46,304 bases of DNA from positions 1 through 46,304 of the forward strand of contig JALHNI010000032.1 of the NCBI GenBank assembly GCA_022843605.1. Direction: 5' to 3'. The DNA is from Bryobacter sp. (GTDB lineage Bacteria; Acidobacteriota; Terriglobia; Bryobacterales; Bryobacteraceae). The notes below the pieces were generated by a model. That model had not been told where the DNA came from and made no database searches. It saw nothing but the letters and a program-made list of their open reading frames with translations. Shown here piece after piece: positions 8,132 to 15,988 of this stretch; position 1 is the stretch's first letter; every line of letters starts with the position of its first letter. The translations under genes and the position numbers were made by a program.

Positions 8132-8370
8132 GCCACCCGGTGGAAGTGATAGACATCGTCGTCGACCGCCGCCGCGGCGTAGCCGAGCGCCTGGCGTAGG
8201 TCCTCTTCTTGCAAGAAGGGATACTCGCGAAAAACTTCATCCCGATCCGGGTAAGTTGCGAGAATCTCCAACACGCGACGCACGGTGATCCGCATGCCGC
8301 GGATGCAGGGTTTACCCCCACACTTGCCAGGTTCAACCGTGATCCGCTCGAAAGCAGGAATCTGTGCCAT
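8128..8370 (-). CDS. DUF433 family antitoxin
   Basis: 80 residues from the ATG at 8370 (a GTG one codon earlier is possible). The sequence ITVEPGKCGGKPCIRGMRIT then VRRVLEILATYP and EDLRQALGYAAAAVDD is a full DUF433 protein, a small helix-turn-helix antitoxin. It overlaps the broken DUF5615 gene by ATGA, the normal antitoxin-first order of these modules. If the toxin is truly dead, this gene is a survivor that could still repress its own promoter or protect against related toxins. Confidence 0.9.
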   Translation of the reverse strand: MAQIPAFERITVEPGKCGGKPCIRGMRITVRRVLEILATYPDRDEVFREYPFLQEEDLRQALGYAAAAVDDDVYHFHRVA

Positions 8371-8387
8371 CACCTTACTTTAGCGGA

Positions 8388-9779
8388 CTACGCCAGAATC
8401 TTCGTGATCACCTTGCCGGACACATCCGTCAGGCGGAAGTTGCGGCCCTGGAACTGGTAGGTGAGCTTCGTGTGGTCGAGCCCCAACTGATTCAGCACCG
8501 TGGCCTGGATGTCGTGCATGCTGATGTGGTCCTCGACGGCGTTGAAGCCGAAGTCGTCGGTCTGGCCGAAGTGGACGCCGGGTTTGGTGCCACCGCCGGC
8601 CATCCACATCGTGTAAGCGTCAATGTGGTGGTTGCGGCCCGTCTTGCCGTCGCGGATCTCGCCCATGGGCGTCCGGCCGAATTCCCCGCCCCAGATGACC
8701 AGCGTCGTATCGAGCAGGCCCAGCGCCTTCAGATCCTTAATCAAGGCCGCGCACGGCTGATCGATCTGGCGGCAAACATCTTCAAGCGGCTTGGTGAGAT
8801 CGTCGTGGTGATCCCAGTCGGTGTGCCAGAGCTGGATATAGCGCACGCCGCGTTCCACCAGACGGCGCGCCAGCAGGCAGTTGGCGGCAAAGCTCGGCTT
8901 GCCGGGCTCGACGCCGTACATCGCCAGCGTCTCTTTGCTTTCCTTCTGGAAGTCGATCAACTCGGGCCCCGAGGTCTGCATCCGGTAGGCCATCTCGTAG
9001 GCGGCAATGCGGGTGCTGATCTCCGGATCGGCCGTGGTCTCATGGCGCATCGCGTTGACGTCCCGGATGGCGTCGATCACCTGATTCTGCATACGCGGGG
9101 TGACGCCCTTGGGCGTCGACAGGTTCAGAATCGGATCGCCGGAGCCGCGGAAGAGCACGCCCTGTTCGGTGGTGGGAAGAAAGCCGCTGCCCCACAGCGG
9201 CGCACCGCCACGGGGACCGCGCGGACCGCTCTGCAAGACGACGAAACCCGGCAGATCCTTACTTTCGGTGCCCAGCCCGTACGTGACCCAGGCGCCCATG
9301 CTCGGGCGGCCAAAACGCGTGAAGCCCGTGTTGGCAAAACACTTCGCCGGCGCATGGTTAAAGTTCTCAGTAGAGACCGTATGCAGGAAGGTGAGATCGT
9401 CAGCAATCGCCGCCGTGTGCGGCACCAGGTTCGACCCCCAACTGCCGGTCTGCCCGTATTGCTTAAACTCCCGTTTCGTTGCGAGGAGCTTGGGCTTTTC
9501 CTTGGTAAAGGTATCCATGAAGGCGAACCGTTTGCCCTCAAGGAACGAATCCGGAACCGCCTGGCCGTGCAGCTTCTGCAATTGGGGCTTGGGGGTCCAC
9601 ATCTCGAACTGGCTGGGGCCGCCAGCCATAAAGAGATAGATCACCGACTTGGCTTTTGCCGGGAAATGCGGCTGCTTCGCCAACGCATCGCCCGCCAACA
9701 TGGTGGCCAGCGCTGTTTTACCGACGCCGACGCCGCAGCGCTCAAAGAAATGCCGGCGAGTGAGTTCCTGGTCAGTCAT
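8388..9779 (-). CDS. DUF1501 domain protein, Tat-exported
   Basis: 463 residues. The N-terminus TRRHFFERCGVGVGKTALAT is a twin-arginine signal. The body carries DUF1501 landmarks: VIYLFMAGGPSQFEMWTPKP, GFVVLQSGPRGPRGG, HTDWDHHDDL and LVIWGGEFGRTPM, which resemble the alkaline phosphatase/sulfatase superfamily with His and Asp metal ligands. These proteins almost always accompany a DUF1549/DUF1553 protein, found here immediately upstream with four bases between them. The substrate is unknown; polysaccharide or sulfate-ester breakdown is often guessed. The nearby sulfatase is a separate transcript. Confidence 0.92.
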   Translation of the reverse strand: MTDQELTRRHFFERCGVGVGKTALATMLAGDALAKQPHFPAKAKSVIYLFMAGGPSQFEMWTPKPQLQKLHGQAVPDSFLEGKRFAFMDTFTKEKPKLLATKREFKQYGQTGSWGSNLVPHTAAIADDLTFLHTVSTENFNHAPAKCFANTGFTRFGRPSMGAWVTYGLGTESKDLPGFVVLQSGPRGPRGGAPLWGSGFLPTTEQGVLFRGSGDPILNLSTPKGVTPRMQNQVIDAIRDVNAMRHETTADPEISTRIAAYEMAYRMQTSGPELIDFQKESKETLAMYGVEPGKPSFAANCLLARRLVERGVRYIQLWHTDWDHHDDLTKPLEDVCRQIDQPCAALIKDLKALGLLDTTLVIWGGEFGRTPMGEIRDGKTGRNHHIDAYTMWMAGGGTKPGVHFGQTDDFGFNAVEDHISMHDIQATVLNQLGLDHTKLTYQFQGRNFRLTDVSGKVITKILA

Positions 9780-9783
9780 CTTG

Positions 9784-12153
9784 TTATTCCCGCGTCATGA
9801 ATTCATCTAGGTTCAGAAGTACGCGCGCCAGGCCCGCGTAGGCCGCTTTGTCGGAGCCGCCCGCTTCTTCCTTTTGCCCGGCGACAAAGCGACGCAAGCG
9901 GTCTCGTTCCGCCGCGCTCGGCGGGCGAGACATGGTCAACTCAAAGGCGTAGCCCAGCGGATCCTTCTCGCCCAAAGCTCGCGTAGCCAAGGCATCGGCG
10001 AACTCCTTCACGGATTCGTCATTCAAAAGCGTTAAGGCCTGCAAGGGCGAGTTCGAGCGATTGCGTCGCGTGCACGCCGCCGACGCATCGGGGCCATCGA
10101 ACAGCGCCATCAAAGGATGCGGCGTTGCTCGCCAAATGAAGGTATACATGCCTCGCCGGTAACGGTCCGGGCCGGTGCTGGTCACCCACTCACGCGCGTT
10201 CTGGCCGGAGTTCATCACGCCGGAAGGGATCGGCGGATAGACACTCGGCCCACCCACCTTAGACGCGAACAGGCCGCTGGCCACCAACCCGGCATCGCGA
10301 ATGATCTCGCCTTCCAGGCGAATCCGGTTCTGCCGGGAAAGCAGCAGATTGCGAGGGTCCTTTTCGAGCGCCAGGCGGTTGTCGGCTGCGGACGCCTGCC
10401 GGTAAGCCGCCGAGGTGACAATCAGCCGGTGCATCGCCTTCTGGCTCCAGCCCTTCTCCATGAATTCGACGGCCAGCCAATCGAGCAACTCCGGATGCGT
10501 GGGCAAGGATCCCTGGCGGCCAAAGTCATCCTCGGTCTCGACGATGCCGCGACCGAAATACCGCATCCACATGCGATTCACGGTCACACGAGCGGTGAGC
10601 GGATTTTCTTTCGACGTCAGCCAGCGAGCCAGATCGACGCGCGTGGCCGGCCCCTGATTGCCTAAGGGCGGCAGAATCGACGGCGTACCGGCCGAGACGT
10701 TCTCGCCCTTGCGCAGGAAGTCGCCGCCCTGGTGAATGTAGGCTTGGCGGGGCTGCGGAAGGTCCTTCATGATCAGCGACGTCACGATCTTCGGTGACAG
10801 TTTCTCTACCGCCCGCATCGTCGCGCGACGCTCCCGCCAGCCCTCGTCGGTATTGGCGAAAGTCTCAAAAACCAGTGCGGCCTGTTCATCGTTCCGGCGG
10901 CCAACGTGCAACCCGAGGGCGGCCTGGACGCTGAACTTGAATTTCTTGATGTCGGCCTCAGTGAGTTTCTCTTCCCACGCCGCCTGCTTAGGCTCAACCT
11001 CTTTGCGGTAAGCGTTCAGTTCCACTTGTAGCGCCTTGAGTTGCGCCTTAATCACGTTCTTCTTGCGAATTTCGGCTGGCGTCCCCAACTCAAGCACTGG
11101 CTTCTGGACATCGGCCCGATCCTTCTCTTCAACCGCCTCGTCCACGTTGTTGAAAAACGAGAAGAACTGGTAGAACTCCTTCTGCGGGAGCGGATCGAAC
11201 TTATGGTCATGGCAACGCGCACAGCCTAGCGTTAAACCGAGGTAGACACTGCCAGTCGTCGCCACGCGGTCCACGACGTGGTCCACGCGATACTGCTCAA
11301 AATCGATCCCGCCTTCGAAGTTGATGGGCGTGTTGCGATGGAAGCCCGTAGCGATCAGTTGCTCGTTGGTCGGCTTCGGCAGTTGGTCACCGGCGAACTG
11401 TTCGAGCGTGAACTGATCGAACGGCATGTCGTCGTTAAAGGCATTAATCACCCAGTCGCGGAACTTCCAGATTTCACGCGGCGCGTCGATGGAGTAGCCA
11501 TTCGAGTCGGCATAGCGCGCCTGATCCAGCCAATGGCGGCCCCAGCGCTCGCCGTAGTGCGGCGAAGAGAGCAGGCGGTCTACTTCGCGTTCATAGGCAT
11601 CCGGGCGAGTGTCGGCCAGGAACGCGGCGATCTCGGACGGCGTGGGCGGCAGTCCGGTCAAGTCAAAGCGGAGGCGGCGCAACAGCGTGCGGCGATCCGC
11701 GGGCTTCGACATGGCGAGGCCATTCTCTTTCAGCTTCGCTTGAATGAAGTGGTCCACTGGATGCGTCCCCGCCGGCAGCGGGGCTTTCCGTGGTGGCTTG
11801 AAGCTCCAGTGCACCGGCGCCGCGACGGCCTTCGCGGCCATCGGCATGCCGTCCGCCACCCACTTCTCCAGCACCGCGATCTGCGCGTCTTTCAGCTTGC
11901 CGCCCGGCGGCATCTTGATGTCGCCCGTGTGTCGCACAACATCCAGCAGCAGGCTGGAGCCACCGGCCGCCACCGCTGGGCCGTGCTTGCCACCCTTCAG
12001 GATGCCTTCCTTTGAGTCGAGCGACAACCCGCTCATCGCCGTTTTCGAGTTATGGCAGCCGAGGCACTGGCCGAGAATCGCCCGCGCTTCCGAACCATCC
12101 TGGCCTTGAGCGGCGAAGGACAACGCAATCAGTAAGAGTATGGTGGATCGCAT
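9784..12153 (-). CDS. DUF1549/DUF1553 protein with cytochrome c-type heme motif
   Basis: 789 residues. A signal peptide (STILLLIALSFAAQG) precedes a planctomycete-type cytochrome c domain with one heme site, CLGCH near residue 30, and a distal Met in DIKMPPGGKL. DUF1549 follows (AKLKENGLAMSKPADRRTLL, then PHYGERWGRHWLDQARYADS), and DUF1553 at the C-terminus (LTARVTVNRMWMRYFGRGIV, then NSPLQALTLLNDE). The protein is periplasmic and probably an electron-accepting partner or hydrolase-like protein of unknown substrate. It is the first gene of the two-gene operon with DUF1501. Families of this kind are expanded in Planctomycetota, Verrucomicrobiota and Acidobacteriota. Confidence 0.93.
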   Translation of the reverse strand: MRSTILLLIALSFAAQGQDGSEARAILGQCLGCHNSKTAMSGLSLDSKEGILKGGKHGPAVAAGGSSLLLDVVRHTGDIKMPPGGKLKDAQIAVLEKWVADGMPMAAKAVAAPVHWSFKPPRKAPLPAGTHPVDHFIQAKLKENGLAMSKPADRRTLLRRLRFDLTGLPPTPSEIAAFLADTRPDAYEREVDRLLSSPHYGERWGRHWLDQARYADSNGYSIDAPREIWKFRDWVINAFNDDMPFDQFTLEQFAGDQLPKPTNEQLIATGFHRNTPINFEGGIDFEQYRVDHVVDRVATTGSVYLGLTLGCARCHDHKFDPLPQKEFYQFFSFFNNVDEAVEEKDRADVQKPVLELGTPAEIRKKNVIKAQLKALQVELNAYRKEVEPKQAAWEEKLTEADIKKFKFSVQAALGLHVGRRNDEQAALVFETFANTDEGWRERRATMRAVEKLSPKIVTSLIMKDLPQPRQAYIHQGGDFLRKGENVSAGTPSILPPLGNQGPATRVDLARWLTSKENPLTARVTVNRMWMRYFGRGIVETEDDFGRQGSLPTHPELLDWLAVEFMEKGWSQKAMHRLIVTSAAYRQASAADNRLALEKDPRNLLLSRQNRIRLEGEIIRDAGLVASGLFASKVGGPSVYPPIPSGVMNSGQNAREWVTSTGPDRYRRGMYTFIWRATPHPLMALFDGPDASAACTRRNRSNSPLQALTLLNDESVKEFADALATRALGEKDPLGYAFELTMSRPPSAAERDRLRRFVAGQKEEAGGSDKAAYAGLARVLLNLDEFMTRE

Positions 12154-12195
12154 GGTGCGCTGAACAAGAGATTATCACCAAAACGCGGAGAAAAC

Positions 12196-12498
12196 TTATA
12201 GCGCGGTCGGCCGGGCAGGCACCAGGCGGAACCGGCGCTTCGCAGCGATCTTCGCCATTTCCTTGGCAAGCTGGTATTCGATCTCATCGCCCTCCCACTC
12301 GCGGAAGACCGATTCGGAGACGATCAAATGGGAAGGCTCGTTCCTCCGGCAGCGTCGAGCGATCCGCGGCTTGGGAAGCTGGGTGACGCAAATGATCGGC
12401 ATTGCGGTGCGCAAGCGGCGCGCCAAGCGGCGAATCAAGAAGTCGAGTTCCGGCTCCTCATGAGCGGTGACGATACGGTGAGCGAGTGCGCTGGACAT
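12196..12498 (-). CDS. Small protein, possible degenerate M48/HtpX-like fragment
   Basis: 100 residues without a firm family. The order of segments recalls the region before and including the zinc site of M48 peptidases: PIICVTQLPKPRIARR, then HLIVSESVFREWEGDEIEYQ and LAKEMAKIAA, where HtpX-like enzymes have xxIxxxPxPNAF, xVxVTxGLLxxLxxxELExV and LAHELSHI. Here the HExxH motif reads KEMAK, so no catalytic zinc site exists. Upstream of that (HEEPELDFLIRRLARRLR) it is helical and basic. It follows the polyamine operon on the same strand after 86 bases but overlaps nothing. The M48 relation is my inference from pattern only. Confidence 0.5.
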   Translation of the reverse strand: MSSALAHRIVTAHEEPELDFLIRRLARRLRTAMPIICVTQLPKPRIARRCRRNEPSHLIVSESVFREWEGDEIEYQLAKEMAKIAAKRRFRLVPARPTAL

Positions 12499-12584
12499 GA
12501 ACAGTAGGCAGATCAGCGAAACGTTGGCCCCTGCTTCTAAGGAGTCTAAGGACTTTTGTTAAAAATTGCGCCCACAAAATTTTG

Positions 12585-14099
12585 TCAAGGTCGATCCAGT
12601 TTTTTTATCAATCCCAGCGCTGCCAGGGTGAATCGCGCCGCCTCCACGCCGCAATATTGCGCTTCTTCAAAGAGAGGTAAACCCGAGACATCGGAGTTCG
12701 CCACGCGAAATCTCGGCTTTTCCGTGGCTTTTTGCCAATTCTGACTCTCGGCCAGAAAGCCCTTGCCTGGCCTGCGCATCGCGTGCCCCTGCCGGAAGAT
12801 ATCGATCCTGGACACATTCTTCCGTAGCCCCGGATGAGCCCGTTCGAGATCGCGCAGAATAAAGTCTTTCCAATGATTAAAATCTTGTGACTGTAACCGC
12901 CGGCGCTGGGTGAGCGGATCCCCCACCAGCGGCAGATAGTAAGTCCACACCGCACGATCATGGCGCGAAGCTAGCGTCTGGTGGGTGGCGTCCACATACC
13001 CAAGCGATGGTGAGTCATAAATCACGTTATCCCACGCCGTCTCCATCGGCTGTTCAATCACCAGGTTCGCGGTTAGCCACGGCGAGTACTCGAATCTCGG
13101 CTTGGGTAACCCCTCCATCAGATACGGCAGCACGAAGGAAGGTGCGGCATAAATCACCGCTTCGGTCTCCACGTTGAAGCCCGTGGTGCGCAGGTGCCAA
13201 CGCGTCCCCACCTGCTCCACGCGCCGGATCCACACTCCCGGCACCGTCTGCGCCTTCACCTGCTCGGCCAAGCGACGCGCAATCCAACCGTTGCCTTCCG
13301 GCCACGTGAACGGACCCTTCTCGGAATGCTGCCGTGCGGCGTGATAGTGCAAACCTGCCCAAGCCGACGTCTCTGACGACGACGCACCATAGTCATCGCG
13401 GCAGCCATAGTCCACTTCCCAGGCCAGATACGGCGACGTGAGTTTCTGTGCCGTCAGCCAATCGCGCATCGTCTGCTGGTCCAGTCGCGCATCGGGCGCT
13501 CGGCCCAGTGCCATCGGCAACTTGAACTGTCCGGTGGCGGCCAGGTCCGCAACTCGTTCATGGAAGATGCGCCGCTGCTCACGGTCGGTCTTGGTCGTGC
13601 CGGCATCAGGATCCAGCCCCCATTGCCAGCGCCCATGAAGATACAGGCGCTCCTGCGGCGAATGGCAGAGCCAGCGTTCGTTGAGCGCTCCCGCCGCGTC
13701 GATTAGACCGAGTTCGGTGAACAACTCGCGCACCAACGTAGACTCGGGATTCGGCGCCGGAACATAATGCGCCGCCCAGGGATAGGCGCAGATTTCGTTT
13801 TGGCCCCAGCGCGCATTGCCGCCGATGTCGCTTTCGCCTTCCAGCAGGAGAAAGTCAGTGAAACCTTGTTTGCGCAGCCACCACGCCGCAGAGAGTCCGG
13901 CGATCCCGCCGCCGATGATCACCACTTTCGCCCGGCGGGTGCCAGCCGGAGGGCGATACACCGCGCCATCCCGAATCTTGTGGCCTTCGTTCTGGCTTTC
14001 GAAAACGAAGCCGCCCTGGATATTCCCCTCGGACTTCGCCGTCAAACCAATCAACGCCGGAAAGAGATGCCGCCTCCTCATCGGGAGATGTTTTGCCAT
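12585..14099 (-). CDS. FAD-dependent amine oxidase-like protein
   Basis: 504 residues. The FAD-binding dinucleotide fold is unmistakable: KVVIIGGGIAGLSAAWWLRK followed by LLLEGESDIGGNARWG. The C-terminal FAD contact region is near MRRPGKGFLAESQNW and VSGLPLFEEAQYCGVEAA. A basic, weakly Tat-like N-terminus (MRRRHLFPALIGLTA) suggests export or membrane proximity. Members of the flavin amine oxidase superfamily include polyamine oxidases. It overlaps the spermidine-synthase-like gene by 22 bases and closes the eight-gene operon, so polyamine oxidation is the natural guess. The exact substrate is unknown and a carotenoid-type or protoporphyrinogen-type oxidase cannot be ruled out. Confidence 0.85.
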   Translation of the reverse strand: MAKHLPMRRRHLFPALIGLTAKSEGNIQGGFVFESQNEGHKIRDGAVYRPPAGTRRAKVVIIGGGIAGLSAAWWLRKQGFTDFLLLEGESDIGGNARWGQNEICAYPWAAHYVPAPNPESTLVRELFTELGLIDAAGALNERWLCHSPQERLYLHGRWQWGLDPDAGTTKTDREQRRIFHERVADLAATGQFKLPMALGRAPDARLDQQTMRDWLTAQKLTSPYLAWEVDYGCRDDYGASSSETSAWAGLHYHAARQHSEKGPFTWPEGNGWIARRLAEQVKAQTVPGVWIRRVEQVGTRWHLRTTGFNVETEAVIYAAPSFVLPYLMEGLPKPRFEYSPWLTANLVIEQPMETAWDNVIYDSPSLGYVDATHQTLASRHDRAVWTYYLPLVGDPLTQRRRLQSQDFNHWKDFILRDLERAHPGLRKNVSRIDIFRQGHAMRRPGKGFLAESQNWQKATEKPRFRVANSDVSGLPLFEEAQYCGVEAARFTLAALGLIKKLDRP

Positions 14100-15574
14100 T
14101 CCGCTTCATAGTAGCGGACCAGCACTTGGTCATTCAGCCGGTTCGGTTCCACGGCCACGGCCTGCATGTCCCGGGGGAACTCGAACAGACCGCGGACGTT
14201 GGCCGTGGTGAGAAAGCGCAGCCCTTGGGGCAGCGTCAACGGCGGATCATAGGGTTGCTGACCGGCCAACACAAAGCCCCACTCCCCAAACGACGGCACA
14301 TAGGCGTGATATGGGCTCGGGCGAAAACCCGCCAGCCGCATGGTCTCCACAATGCACCAGTAGGACTGCCGCGCAAACAGCGGTGAGGTGCTCTGCACCA
14401 CCACCAGCCCATGTTCGGCAACGTGCTTCTTCAGCAAACGATAGAAGGCCGTGGTGTAGAGCTTGCCCAACGAGAAATTCGTCGGATCGGGAAAGTCGAT
14501 GATCACGGCGTCGTAAACGTCGCGACTCTGCTCGAGCCAGGGAAAGGCGTCGGCATTCTCGACCTTGAGCCGCGACGAGTTCAAGGAGTCCGAATTCAAT
14601 TTGCGAAGCATCGGATGGCTCTTGAACAGCGCGGTCATTTCAGGGTCCAGGTCGACCAGCGTAATGCTCTCCACGGTGGGGTAGCGCAGGACTTCGCGCG
14701 CGGCTAAGCCATCACCGCCGCCCAGAATCAGCACCCGGCGCGCTCCGGGTAGTGCGGCCAGGGCCGGATGGACGAGGGCTTCGTGGTAGCGATACTCATC
14801 GCGGGAACTGAACTGTAAGTGGGAACTGAGGAACAGCCGAATATCGTCCTTCCAACGTGTCAGCACAATGCGCTGGTAGCGTGTCTGCTTCGACAGAATC
14901 ACATCGTCCGCATAGAGACTATTGTCGGCGGCGTTACTGATCTCATCGGCCCAGAACAAACCACCGCTCAACAGCAGGAACGCAAGACCCGCCATGACTC
15001 TGAGCCGCCAGGGACGCCCGATCTGATCCTGAAAAAACCACGTCGACCAAAGCGCCACGCCGACATTCAGCAGGCCAAAGACAATCGCCGATCTGACGAG
15101 GCCTAGCTTCGGCACCAGGATTAGCGGAAATAGCAGGGACGCGCCGAGAGCTCCCAGATAGTCGAGCGTAAGTACATTGGCGACTAAGTCAGAAAACTGG
15201 AAGCGCTCTTTCAGAATCCGCATCAGCAGCGGAATCTCGAGCCCGACTAAAACACCCACCACCATCACTACGCCGTAGAGCAAGGGCCGGAAGCCCTGCC
15301 CATAGGCAAAGCCCAGAAACAAAATGGACGACGAAAAACCACCCACCACGCCCACCATCACCTCGATGGTGATGAAGCGCGCCACCAGTCCGCGAGTCAG
15401 AAACTTCGAGAGCCAACTACCGACGCCCATCGCGAAGAGGTACGTGCCAATCACGGTGGAGAACTGCAACACGCTATCGCCCAGCAGGTAGCTGGCGAGC
15501 GTCCCCGCGATCAACTCGTAGATGAGTCCGCACGCGGCGATCAGAAAAACCGAAATGAAGAGGACAATGGCCAT
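14078..15574 (-). CDS. speE: Membrane-embedded spermidine synthase-like enzyme
   Basis: 498 residues from the ATG at 15574; the longer frame from 15691 adds 39 residues with no hydrophobic character. About six or seven membrane helices fill residues 1-215 (for example LFISVFLIAACGLIYELIAG). The catalytic half follows: the tetramer-like YHEALVHPALAAL, AdoMet-site RVLILGGGDGLAAREVL, TLVDLDPEMTALF, NADAFPWL and the gate motif YDAVIIDFPDPTNF. This is a polyamine aminopropyltransferase that uses decarboxylated AdoMet, which the SpeD gene of the same operon would make. The GGGDGL and DFPDP variants differ slightly from classic SpeE, so the acceptor amine may not be putrescine. The start shares one base with the DUF350 stop. 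Confidence 0.9.
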   Translation of the reverse strand: MAIVLFISVFLIAACGLIYELIAGTLASYLLGDSVLQFSTVIGTYLFAMGVGSWLSKFLTRGLVARFITIEVMVGVVGGFSSSILFLGFAYGQGFRPLLYGVVMVVGVLVGLEIPLLMRILKERFQFSDLVANVLTLDYLGALGASLLFPLILVPKLGLVRSAIVFGLLNVGVALWSTWFFQDQIGRPWRLRVMAGLAFLLLSGGLFWADEISNAADNSLYADDVILSKQTRYQRIVLTRWKDDIRLFLSSHLQFSSRDEYRYHEALVHPALAALPGARRVLILGGGDGLAAREVLRYPTVESITLVDLDPEMTALFKSHPMLRKLNSDSLNSSRLKVENADAFPWLEQSRDVYDAVIIDFPDPTNFSLGKLYTTAFYRLLKKHVAEHGLVVVQSTSPLFARQSYWCIVETMRLAGFRPSPYHAYVPSFGEWGFVLAGQQPYDPPLTLPQGLRFLTTANVRGLFEFPRDMQAVAVEPNRLNDQVLVRYYEAEWQNISR

Positions 15575-15786
15575 TAATGGACAGCGGACGCGATAATGAT
15601 GCCCATCGCCAACGCCATAAAGCCCACAATGATGGCCAAGGCGATATTTTTCTCTTCGATAATCTCCTTCCAGAGGTCGTGGGGCGTGCACTTGTCGATG
15701 GTGATGAACGACAAGGCAAAGATCACGATCCCCAGCAGAGCATAAACGATCGCGTTTACGAACGCTTCAATATGGAAACCAGTCAT
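15574..15786 (-). CDS. DUF350 membrane protein
   Basis: 70 residues, almost entirely two membrane helices (FVNAIVYALLGIVIFALSFI and NIALAIIVGFMALAMGIIIA) joined by a short charged loop, TIDKCTPHDLWKEIIEEK. That loop and the ending IIIASAVH are diagnostic of DUF350. E. coli YjfL belongs to the same family and is encoded in the yjfIJKLMC set, near a PspA-like gene. Most DUF350 proteins have two such units in tandem; this is a single-unit form, so it probably oligomerises. Function unknown; position inside the operon suggests it works with the membrane-embedded SpeE-like enzyme. Confidence 0.9.
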   Translation of the reverse strand: MTGFHIEAFVNAIVYALLGIVIFALSFITIDKCTPHDLWKEIIEEKNIALAIIVGFMALAMGIIIASAVH

Positions 15787-15787
15787 T

Positions 15788-15988
15788 TCATTTTCCTCCG
15801 GAATAGCGGGAATAAGTGGAATAGTGGGAGCGGTAGGCGCCCGGATTGTCGCGGACGGACTTGGGCGCTACTTTGTGCTCGTTGATCGAGGCAAACGAGT
15901 AGCCCCGCCACTCCGCGACGCCCACGCCGCCAAGCAGTGTCAGCCCATAGAGCCAGTATTTGAGATTGCTTGCAAATAAATTAGTCAT
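15788..15988 (-). CDS. Small single-helix membrane protein
   Basis: 66 residues from the ATG at 15988, which overlaps the end of the DUF4178 gene by eight bases. One membrane helix (residues about 10-24, YWLYGLTLLGGVGVAEW) is followed by an Arg/Ser/Tyr-rich tail, RSHYSTYSRYSGGK. I know no family for it. Length, helix and place between DUF4178 and DUF350 suggest an accessory subunit of the same membrane complex. An alternative start at 16045 would add 19 residues that overlap the upstream gene heavily, and I reject it. Confidence 0.7.
   Translation of the reverse strand: MTNLFASNLKYWLYGLTLLGGVGVAEWRGYSFASINEHKVAPKSVRDNPGAYRSHYSTYSRYSGGK

Noticed and set aside
8364..9800. 478-codon plus-strand frame opposite the DUF1501 gene
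   Set aside because: It mirrors a clear DUF1501 gene in a high-G+C region; no domain, signal or start supports it. The same holds for 34106-35644, 44354-45232 and 30135-31064.
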